Assembly: GCA_963995525.1 (NCBI GenBank) | Contig: OZ023214.1 | Span: forward strand, 10,158,331 to 10,222,330 | Direction of reading: 5' to 3' | DNA length: 64,000 nucleotides | Source: Escarpia spicata | Taxonomy: Eukaryota > Annelida > Polychaeta > Sabellida > Siboglinidae | Notes under the pieces: generated by a model | Database searches by the model: none | Seen by the model: the letters and a program-made list of their open reading frames with translations, nothing else | Told to the model about the DNA's origin: nothing | Position numbers and translations under genes: made by a program | Shown: positions 1 through 10,658 of the stretch, piece by piece | Layout: each line of letters starts with the position of its first letter | How positions within the stretch are numbered: the first letter of the stretch is position 1

Positions 1-2960
1 ACATGCCAATGATGTTTTTGTGAGTAATATGTGCATTACACTACTTGGCTTATTTTTGTGTGATAAAGACAAACTTGCTGGGCCAGAATTTCACTCAAAT
101 ATACGATGGAATGTCCAAATGCTCGATGTGGTTGGCATCCGTTTTTTATGCCCTGGTCAAAAGCCTCCGTGAATTGAGAACCTTTGTATCTATGAAAGCT
201 TATACAGCACGAATACATCATGAAACTGAACAACAGAATTGTGCATTTCAGCTGATGTCATGAGAGAGATCACTAGCACTGTGGTATGGCTGTTGCTCTT
301 ACTTTTCTCCGCTCTCTTTGTTGGAATGTATAAACGTGGACGTTAACATGGCAGATGATGTATCTGTGTTTCTTTGAAGTTGGAGATAACTCAAGGAATG
401 TTTGTGTTGATTATTTTTTAGCATGGATCAGTTTCTTACAACTTGTGCTGTTTTGCCTGTTGTTGAACCCTTCCAAAACAATCGCTGGTATTTCAAGAAG
501 AATTCCAGAATATAATAGCCAATATGATCAAGAGTCCAACCATGGTCATCTGTGCATAACTCTCCCAGCTGGTGTCAGTATATAATTAATTTATATATAT
601 ATATAATATATATATATTGCAACTGCATTTTACTCCAAATAAGCCAGTGGTTGTTAACCTTTTCGGCTGCGACTCATGTTCCATTTGCATGACTTGCTTT
701 GCGACCGACACCTTCAACTAATTAATTTATGATTTAAAATTAATAATGCAATAAATAAATAAGAAATAAATAGGTATTACATAAATACATAATGAATGAG
801 AATATTTGTTGATATTGTGTCACACAGCATTTCAAATTCGTGCAACATCTGCCACATTCATCTGACTGTTGACCGAAGGCATTACACTTTTTGTCTTCAG
901 CATAACTATAAGTGAGCAATAAAAGACGTGGATTTATTTCAAAATTCAGAAGTAATGCTTATTGCAGATAAACGCTTCAGGATTCTAGGTCGATGGTGTT
1001 TACTAATATGTAGTATGCGATTACTTATTTTTTCAGGCTTCTGTTATTTGCCTTTTGGCAGATGCATGATGTGGCTTTAGTTAATCCATTTTGGAACCGG
1101 TGTGGTTTTCATCATCATTGTGCAGCCGTAGAGTGTCCTGTGGTTAGGCGAATGCCTCTAGCATGTCGTTTGTGGTTTTACAGAAAAGTTACTGAGTGGA
1201 AGCACTTGACACTTGTACTCGATTGCACCATTTGTTAACGTACCAACAACATTCTCGCTTCGTTTATACAATGTTACTGCTTGTTTACTCTTGAGTTATG
1301 GTTATGTCAGTTTTTTTACTGTATTTACATATGATTGGCACTTATTACATTCAGCTTGTTACAGTCAGTGTGTGGCAGTCCTGCCCAAGTCAACCAGTGC
1401 CATAGTGGTATGTATGTTAGTCTTTAGCAGGTGCAGATTTTTGCGAATATAGAATGCCAATGTATGAAATGGTTATCCAGCTGTAAAATATTGATGTTTT
1501 ATGATAAAAGAGAATGCGTATGGGTAATTGTTGTTGCTATTGTTTTTATATAGGCAATACAGCATGGTTTCCAGTTCTTAGCAAATTGCACTGCAGTGAC
1601 TGACAGCCCTTTCATTCGAACACCATCTCAACTTCTCTGTTAGTGCATTTAATGGCTCCAGTAAGCATTCATCTCTCTTATCTCTACATGGTCATTCTTT
1701 TGGTACTGAAACATCAAACAAACGAGACAACTATCAACATTTCTTAAGCATTTAGGCATTGCAGTGTTTGCTATTACTACTTGTCATTGACTTGTGAGCA
1801 TTGTTCTCTTGGCACAGCCTTACCTTGCTCGAGTCCAGTCTCAGAAACAGGCCATCCTCCTTTGCCAAATGTTAAAGTCTTCCATTATTTAATCTGATCA
1901 TGCCTACCACCTTACTTTCCGACTTCTCCTAGGTACAGAGTATATTCTACATAACCTACGTTGCATTCCATATTCTATACATACAGTACTAGGCATTTAG
2001 TCTGGCCACGCAGTTGTAGCATTGTCGGGTTTTCTCAAAATTCATTATGCAGTTAAGTTTTAACTTTCACTTGTTGCGAACAGACCGTGGGCCCACCGTA
2101 GATACTTTGCTGCAGTAACCTAAAACCTATTCCTTTTTAGTACATTGGTTGGTTCACCAACCCAACAACGCAACACGATACATCTCATAGGCAGTGAGAA
2201 AGTCTGACATTTGTAGGGTCTTAACGAGGACTCCAGAAAGAAGTCTAGTGTGGGTGGGGGCTGTTTGAGTCAAAATGAAACAGACATCCTACCAAATCTT
2301 TCCAGTGAACTCGGAATGTTACACTTTAGTAAAAACCATAACCTGGTGTTCTGACTTGGCTGAAATCCAGAGCGACATGTTAAAACCTATGTTAGCATTA
2401 GAATAAATCTGCTTTGATTTGTTAAATAGCTGTGCAAGGGAAATGTACTATGACAGTCATTGGTAAAAATCTCTCCTGGACATTGGGACACTGTTGCAAT
2501 TACAATGTATTGGTTTTTATAATGTTTCAGTTGACAAAAAATATCCATACAAAGTGTGTTTATATCATTATTTTTCATCAAGTAATCTTTTTGAAAATAC
2601 ACCATTTGGCGATGTAGTAAAATATGCTACTTTTATAAGCAACAAATCTTCACCATTGAAGGTGAAACATAAATGTATACCTGATGATTTATTGGTCTGT
2701 CAGATTCCATTCTATAATATTTTTGAAGATAATTGTACTAAATGCAGCAAAAAAGATTAAAACATGACATGTAAAACTTTTATTTGGTGTAGACTGAGAA
2801 ATGAAGAGAATTTAGCCATTTCAGTTATATTATACTGCATTGAAATTAACTGATGAAAATCACCGTACACTCTCTTTAAGATGACACGGTGTCAAGAACT
2901 CTAACACTCTTGTGTTGTTGATTTAGATTGGATTGGCTGTTTCTTGTAGGAGCCAAAAAC
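1..2960. other. intergenic DNA without a recognised gene
   Basis: AT-rich sequence with only short chance reading frames, none with a recognisable domain. A short TA-rich tract lies near 586-617. Around 1605-1640 there is a degenerate piece resembling the middle of the SINE seen at 18366-18685, with shared words such as CGAACACCATCTCAACTTCT. No promoter, RNA gene or exon could be supported. Confidence 0.5.
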
Positions 2961-5172
2961 TACAGTTTCTCCTATCTAATGTTTCCCGCATCCTTGACAC
3001 TGTGTAGGTGTTGATGGTTAGTAATACCTTACAGAGATGCTACAGTTTCTCCTATCTAATGTTTCCTGGGACCTTGACACTGTGTAGATGTTGGTGGTTA
3101 GTAACACCTTACAGAGATGCTACAGTTTCTCCTATCTAATGTTTCCCGCATCCTCGACACTGTGTAGGTATTGGTGGTTAGTAACACCTTACAGAGTTGC
3201 TACAGTTTCTCCTATCTAATGTTTCCTGCAACCTTGACACTGTGTAGGTGTTGGTGGTTAGTAACACCTTATAGAGATGCTACAGTTTCTCCTATCTAAT
3301 GTTTCCCGCATCCTTGACACTGTGTAGGTGTTGGTGGTTAGTAACACCTTACAGAGATGCTACAGTTTCTCCTATCTAATGTTTCCTGCAACCTTGACAC
3401 TGTGTAGGTGTTGGTGGTTAGTAACACCTTACAGAGATGCTACAGTTTCTCCTATCTAATGTTTCCTGGGACCTTGACACTGTGTAGATGTTGGTGGTTA
3501 GTAACACCTTACAGAGATGCTACAGTTTCTCCTATCTAATGTTTCCTGGGACCTTGACACTGTGTAGATGTTGGTGGTTAGTAACACCTTACAGATATGC
3601 TACAGTTTCTCCCATCTAATGTTTCCTGGGACCTTGACACTGTGTAGATGTTGGTGGTTAGTAACACCTTACAGAGATGCTACAGTTTCTCCTATCTAAT
3701 GTTTCCTGCAACCTTGACACTGTGTAGGTGTTGGTGGTTAGTAACACCTTACAGAGATGCTACAGTTTCTCCTATCTAATGTTTCCTGGGACCTTGACAC
3801 TGTGTAGGTGTTGGTGGTTAGTAACACCTTACAGAGATGCTACAGTTTCTCCTATCTAATGTTTCCTGGGACCTTGACACTATGTAGATGTTGGTGGTTA
3901 GTAACACCTTACAGAGATGCTACAGTTTCTCCTATCTAATGTTTCCTGGGACCTTGACACTGTGTAGATGTTGGTGGTTAGTAACACCTTACAGAGATGC
4001 TACAGTTTCTCCTATCTAATGTTTCCTGGGACCTTGACACTGTGTAGATGTTGGTGGTTAGTAACACCTTACAGAGATGCTACAGTTTCTCCTATCTAAT
4101 GTTTCCTGGGACCTTGACACTGTGTAGGTGGCTACAGTTTCTCCTATCTAATGTTTCCTGGGACCTTGACACTGTGTAGGTGTTGGTGGTTAGTAACACC
4201 TTACAGAGATGCTACAGTTTCTCCTATCTAATGTTTCCTGGGACCTTGACACTGTGTAGGTGTTGGTGGTTAGTAACACCTTACAGAGATGCTACAGTTT
4301 CTCCTATCTAATGTTTCCTGGGACCTTGACACTGTGTAGGTGTTGGTGGTTAGTAACACCTTACAGAGATGCTACAGTTTCTCCTATCTAATGTTTCCTG
4401 GGACCTTGACACTGTGTAGATGTTGGTGGTTAGTAACACCTTACAGAGATGCTACAGTTTCTCCTATCTAATGTTTCCTGGGACCTTGACACTGTGTAGA
4501 TGTTGGTGGTTAGTAACACCTTACAGAGATGCTACAGTTTCTCCTATCTAATGTTTCCTGGGACCTTGACACTGTGTAGATGTTGGTGGTTAGTAACACC
4601 TTACAGAGATGCTACAGTTTCTCCTATCTAATGTTTCCTGGGACCTTGACACTGTGTAGATGTTGGTGGTTAGTAACACCTTACAGAGATGCTACAGTTT
4701 CTCCTATCTAATGTTTCCTGCGTCCTTGACACTGTGTATATGTTGGTGGTTAGTAACACCTTACAGAGATGCTACAGTTTCTCCTATCTAATGTTTCCTG
4801 CAACCTTGACACTGTGTAGATGATGGTGGTTAGTAACACCTTACAGAGATGCTACAGTTTCTCCTATCTAATGTTTCCTGGGACCTTGACACTGTGTAGG
4901 TGTTGGTGGTTAGTAACACCTTACAGAGTTGCTACAGTTTCTCCTATCTAATGTTTCCTGGGACCTTGACACTGTGTAGATGATGGTGGTTAGTAACACC
5001 TTACAGAGTTGCTACAGTTTCTCCTATCTAATGTTTCCTGCAACCTTGACACTGTGTAGATGTTGGTGGTTAATAACACCTTATAGAGATGCTACAGTTT
5101 CTCCTACCTAATGTTTCCTGCGTCCTTGACACTGTGTAGGTGTTGGTGGTTAATAACACCTTATAGAGATGC
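2961..5172. repeat. 80-bp satellite array, 28 units
   Basis: A head-to-tail array of an 80-bp unit beginning TACAGTTTCTCCTATCTAAT: 27 full units plus one of 52 bp at 4081-4132 that shifts the register. Each unit contains an imperfect inverted repeat (GGTGTT ... AACACC). Three variants differ near unit position 27-33: CGCATCC or CGTCC, GGGACC, and CAACC. The GGGACC type fills an unbroken run in the middle (about 3761-4692), while the ends are mixed. No coding potential is seen. Confidence 0.95.
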
Positions 5173-5424
5173 ATCCGTAAATAACTTGCAGCATGGTAGT
5201 TACGGTTTCTGTCTTACGTAAGCTTTCGTTACTTGACCTTGCGATTGGGCTTTCTATCAAAAAACAACTGCATAGTAAATCTGGCGTATCCATCAGCCGT
5301 CGAAACTATTTGTGTTGCCGAGATATGGCAGTTTAGTAAGAGATGCCCCCAATGCCCCCCATTGTGAGATATGATGGCTATTTTAACCATTTAACTATAT
5401 TAGTAATTACTATTTTATTATACC

Positions 5425-5603
5425 AATGTTGAACCTTGTTAATCTAACACTTTGCTCCCTTCTCCCCAATAAATGTGTCTGGATTAACAAGTTTTCTGGA
5501 TAAACAAATGCTAATAAATTGTAAAGTCCATTCCCGTTAAATTCCAGATGACAATGTTTACATGTTATCATGGTCCAAATTAACAAAGTTCCACTCTACA
5601 TGA
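5425..5603. mobile_element. small MITE-like element with inverted ends
   Basis: The left end reads GTTGAACCTTGTTAATCT and the right end, reverse-complemented, reads GTGGAACTTTGTTAATTTGG, so the ends are similar inverted repeats about 20 bp long. An inner copy of GGATTAACAAG pairs with the left end as well. There is no coding sequence. It is probably a non-autonomous DNA transposon relic, although its ends are diverged and no target duplication is clear. Confidence 0.4.
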
Positions 5604-7799
5604 TGTTGTCATTCACTTTTCAGTAATGGAATGAATTGTCACTGTGTAACTACGACACTTGGTAATAACAATTATAGTAGTTTTAAGGTAAATCTGTTTG
5701 TTAGATAATTTGTTTTATTATTTGCCAATATAAAATTCTGCGTTGCCAGTGTGACATTCTACGCTGGCAGTGTTGTATGAACCTTAAAACCACAGTTCCT
5801 TGCCCTAGGGATGTGCCAGAGGGTTGTATTTGTTCAAGAACCCTGTCCCAGGACCCACCTTGTGACCGGCCATGGGAGATGTCACAAGACATACACAGAC
5901 AACTGTTATCACTTGTCCTGTCTGGCAAAAAAAACTAGTTCTTTCTCACAACTGTGTTGCTTAAGGGGTGCATTAAATGGGGCAGTTCTAGCAGTAGACG
6001 TGTGTCACAACTTTCAAATAGCTGGGTGTATGTGCTTGAAGTTTCTGAACAAATTGGAATTTGAGAATTTTGTTTAAGATTTACGAAGATTGCCAACAGG
6101 TGGATGAATTGGCTTACCAATGATTTTTTAATCCTGACACCTCCCCTCCCTCCCTCCCTCCCTCCCTCCCTCCCTCCCTCCCTCCCTCCCTCCCTCCCTC
6201 CCTCCCTCCCTCTCTTCCTCTCTCCCTCCTCCCTCCCTCCCTACCCTTAGTTTCCTCCCTACTTCTATCTCCCATCTCCCCCAACTCACCTCCACTCTAT
6301 ATGTGTATACTGATAATTTGATGTAGATGTATTACATTTTCATCTGTATCACCAGTGTAATAAAAATGTTACAAGACATATTTAATAGACAACTATAGAA
6401 CACGATATCCGTATCAATATACAGTATATGAACGTTTCTTGAGATGCTTTGAAATGTTCAACGCTAAAATGTGTAATTCAAGCGAGGGACACGGTAGACA
6501 GATAGACGGACAGATATGTTCAGAGGCTACAGCCTTGCGTGGGTCATGTACATCTGCCTGTCTATATCTAGCAATAAAAACCGTTGGTTGCAGACATACA
6601 CAGGCCTCTTTAATCAGTGAGAATGGATTGCGTGGTGCCGTTGATTGACATTATGTCTGCCCAGTGTGAAACCTGCATAATGGATGGAGAGATGGAATAA
6701 AAACAAGGAAGGATGAGGAACACCGAGATATTTTTATAGATGCTGATGCTTAGAAAGCACATTTGATGCTAAATTTCATGAAAGTAGATTTTTTCTTGTC
6801 TTTAAAGGTGTTTTCACAATTTGATTTTTTGCTTATCCCATTTCAAGTTGATTTTGTATAAAAGCAAACCTATCTAATATCCACTAAGACATGCTGCCTC
6901 GAATGTGTAACTGTTGTAATGTTGTTTTGGTAAAATCATCAAGCAATATATTAACTTCTTAATTCTACATGTAGAATCAGTTGAAGTAATCCTCAAAATT
7001 GGAATCTCCACGTGAATCTGTGATTTGATTATTCGCCTGTTTCTGAGTTGATTGCGTCGACTTTCTTTGCTCTTGACTTTAAAATAACAAGTCGTGAAAC
7101 GCTCATGGAATGACCAGCTGAAATGTAATCAATCATTAACAATCTAACTGATTTGCCTACAATGCCCTATTGTATGTTTCCTATTGCTTTTTTGAGACAC
7201 TTTGTTGCCTAACAAAATCAGACACATATGCAGCTGTTAATCAGTACCCACAGGCTGTGCCAGACAGAAATATCTCCAGATTTCTACTTGGCAGGACCAA
7301 GCAGCAGCAGGTGTTTAGAAGTGGCAAAATTATGCTAAACTATCTCGGCTGTGAACTTTGTGGGTCACTGGCCTATGTCGAGTTTTGTTTTGTTAAAAGC
7401 AGCTCCTATGATTTCTCCATTGCGAATCAAATTTGTTTGTGGTCAGATTTGTAGTGTGTAACTAGCTTAATTAATATCCATAGTCTGTATAATGAGAGAT
7501 TGCTTTCTTTTGCTGCTCAAATCATCTAAGGGATTGAGTTTGTTTGGTAGATCAGGCAACTGAAATTGTAAATAGCTTCGTGTAATATAGTATAGACTAT
7601 AATACATAGAATCAGCCAGCAGATTTAGTTTTAAATAATTAAATTGTTAGTATTATGATTTCACCAAAACTAAAGATCAACATTGTGCAAACAAGCTATC
7701 GTGTAGTAGTTAGATAGGTTAATTTTTCATGAAAACAAGTGTGAAGTGAGGTATTTAATAACATCAGCATGTATGTTGTTACCGGATTCAGTTATGTTC
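5604..7799. other. intergenic DNA with a CCCT tract
   Basis: No exon or RNA gene is recognised here. A (CCCT)n polypyrimidine microsatellite occupies about 6137-6245. The rest is unremarkable AT-rich sequence with short chance frames. Confidence 0.5.
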
Positions 7800-8038
7800 A
7801 TAATTGGAAGTATGGAAGTTACCTTTCCGAATCCTTGATGTCTCTTACGGAGCTTTTGGTGTCCTCACAACAACCTCCCCGCGATCTTCTTGGAACTGCT
7901 GTCATGTAATGACCATCAACGAAGTCACATGACAACCGAGAGTTAGCAGTCCAACGCAGACGAGGGTGTCATGAGGACACCGAAAGCTCCGTAAGAGACA
8001 TCAAGGATTCGGAGAGGTAACTTCATACTTCCAATTAT
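7800..8038. mobile_element. fold-back MITE with about 67-bp inverted repeats
   Basis: The left arm 7800-7867 and right arm 7972-8038 are near-perfect inverted repeats; the left arm starts ATAATTGGAAGTATG and the right arm ends CATACTTCCAATTAT. The spacer keeps partial complementarity (GGAACTGCTGTCATGT against ACATGAC ... AGCAGTCC), so almost the whole 239 bp can fold on itself. There is no open frame of note. This is the form of a non-autonomous DNA transposon (MITE). Its superfamily is unknown and no clean target-site duplication is seen. Confidence 0.75.
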
Positions 8039-9055
8039 TTAATAACAGTTTGAATTGAGTATGTACCGTTAGAAGCACCCACTACACATGTCAATATTTG
8101 AATGATTAATTAATTTAAAATCTCCAAGCCATTTCTTGCTGGTTTATTTTTTGCTCCTGATCACTATCTCCAGATTTCTTCATGAAAATTGATGCAAAAA
8201 TGAAGTCATGATACAGATTAGTTAGCCTTAATTGTGTAACATGGTTTTGAAATGGCAGTAACAAATGTATGGCACCTTTGATGAAGAGTAAAAATGGAAC
8301 ATGTTTGTATTTAATCAAACATATGTAACTGTTGCTCGGGTCACTGGGATCCATCCAGCAATCACTAAAGACTCTGATAGCACCATGACGTGAATTGACA
8401 TGTTGGCATCTGGGATCAAACATGTGGTTTTTGCCTGCGATGCATCAGCTTAAAAAGTCATGGCTACTGTGAGTGAGGGACTGTTGTTCATTGTTCACAC
8501 GCCTGATTTGAGGGAGCGTTGTTCGTGGTTCACACACCCTACTTGCACGATATGGCTTTCAGTCTGGGTCAGAGGTTATGAGAACTTAGGTTTGAACCTG
8601 GGAATTTAGGTCATCACAGAAGTGCAGCGTTTTGTGATTTGCATTATTTCGGTGTTAGTCAGGCAAAGGTTAATTTACATTGTGATTAAGAATATCATTG
8701 CAAAACTTTGATTTTGATTATCATGGGTAAATTCTTGATTATTATTATCATTATAAAATTTTGTAATACGAATGCTGATCAAAATATTAATATGGTTACA
8801 AATATGTCATTAATGACTGAATCTTTGATGACAATAATGTAGCAACATTTTTCAAAATGCTTGTGTCTAAATCAATATTCACTGTTACTAATATTGAGAT
8901 GGTGTTTCACTATGTATATAAAATGTATTTCTCTGAGCATAATCAGTTGCATGTTTCAGTTAAAAAGATCAAAGAACATGTTTGCAGTAGTTTTATATGA
9001 TTAGTATTACAGTATTTCATGTAGTCCTCAATCAGTCAATCCCAAACCTGAAGTT
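8039..9055. other. intergenic DNA, nothing recognised
   Basis: AT-rich sequence. A minus-strand frame at 8115-8423 (102 codons) has no recognisable motif and is taken as chance. A weak direct duplication around GTTGTTC...GGTTCACAC occurs near 8484-8542. Confidence 0.4.
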
Positions 9056-10385
9056 TGTTAAGTACTGAGAGACACATACAAACGAGTAAAAACAAATAAT
9101 TCAGTTGACATAGCATTATTCATTTCAAAGACATTCAGTCACATTTTTTCACAAGTGTGCAAACCAATTTGGATTTAAAAAGCATCATTCAACCAAGATG
9201 CTCATATTTCTATTAAAAGAATTTTTTTCAAAACTACATATTGAATGGCTCTTCTATGTATGTCACTATGCTGGATGCCTCCAAGGCCTTTCACAAAGTG
9301 AACCATAGCCAAGCTAATCACTAAACTAATTGACCGTGGCTGTCCTGCTTTTATTGTGCGCATTCTGTACCACTGGTACAGTACACAGCAATTCACTGTC
9401 GGATGGTGTCGGAGCTTTTCTAGATATTTTACTGTCTCAAATGATGTTAAACAAGGTGGAATCCTTTCTCCCCACCTTTTTAATGTGTACATGGACAACT
9501 TAAGTTTAAATCTTAACAAATTACAAATAGGATGTCTTTATGCAGGCACCATAATGAATCACTTGATGTTTGCAGATGACCACTGTATTTTTTCAATTAG
9601 TGTTTCTGGGTTGAGAAAACTAACAGATGGTTGTGCCAAGTATGGCGAAATGCTTAACATAACATATAATGCCAACAAGTTATATTGTATGGTTAAATTA
9701 ACAACAAACCTTAGGACATGACAAATAGTCATCCTGTCACTCTCAATAATCATCCTTTACCTCACACTATTAAATTCAAATATCTGGGTCATATCATTAA
9801 AAATAATCTTGCTGATAATGGTGACATTGTCAGACAGAAAAGATGCATATATACTCAGGCCAAAGTCTTAGCACAAAAATTTCACCTTTGCAGCTCTACC
9901 ATTAAAACTTCCCTATTTCTCTCTTACTGTGGTACTATGTACACCTCAAGTCTGGTGTAAATAAAAAAAACAGAGTTTGAGTTTGGGATTACTGTTGCGT
10001 ATAATAACAGTTTTAGAATTTTACACAATTTATCATCACGCTGTAGTGCAAGTTTTATGTTTGCTACAAACTGTGTTAAATCTTTTAATGAACATATGCG
10101 TTGATCCATATTTAGCTTATTAGGTCATCTTCAACAGTCTAAAAATCCACTTTTTGTGAATTATTTGTATACTGATATACATTTTAGAAGTTCTATGTTT
10201 AAATACTGGACTACCAAATTTTATACTTGAACGCATATTATATATATAGTTTTTATTAACCATCTATTTTTATTCCATGTGTGTCTATATCTTTGTATTT
10301 TATGTAATTATTTACTTGTATTGTGTATATACATATGGACTTTTGTGTGAAATAAACATTATTATATTATTATTATAAAAGGTGA
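9056..10385 (+). pseudogene. decayed non-LTR retrotransposon, 3' part with reverse transcriptase
   Basis: Reverse-transcriptase motifs can be followed through frameshifts and stops. Around 9150-9300 the conceptual translation gives a palm-like MLDASKAF stretch. The frame at 9356-9721 carries VKQGGILSPHLFNVYMDNL and the catalytic box FADD at 9569-9580. A further frame at 9718-9960 continues with the KFKYLGHII motif, followed by broken C-terminal sequence to about 10230. An AATAAA and an AT-rich tail near 10352-10380 mark the 3' end. The endonuclease region is absent, so the copy is 5'-truncated as well as decayed. The clade cannot be assigned with confidence. It lies just downstream of the convergent LRR gene. 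Confidence 0.8.
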
Positions 10386-10658
10386 TAGTGACATTAAATG
10401 ATCTCACGGTGCAAACTGACACAGCATTATACAATGTTCATTCATTGACTTACGGAAGCAGTTCTTGTCTTGCCAGCAGACAATGTTAATCAGTCTCTTG
10501 TCCAGCAAGAAAGCATCATTCATTAGCCTACGCCATGCTGTGTGATCTATTAGTACAACCAGCTTCATTTCTCGAGCAAACACTCACTTGAATGCTTTAG
10601 TTGCATCTAAAAACGCACCGCAAAATGAAAACATTGTCGTCCCAGGCTTAATGCTTTC
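10386..10658. other. spacer 3' of the LRR gene
   Basis: About 270 bp between the LINE remnant and the LRR stop codon, presumably 3' untranslated sequence of the LRR gene. No clear minus-strand AATAAA is seen inside it; the nearest TTTATT words on the plus strand (about 10250-10273) lie within the LINE remnant. Confidence 0.4.

Noticed and set aside
2961..5172. CRISPR-like array
   Set aside because: Units are contiguous with no unique spacers, and the DNA is eukaryotic; it is a satellite.
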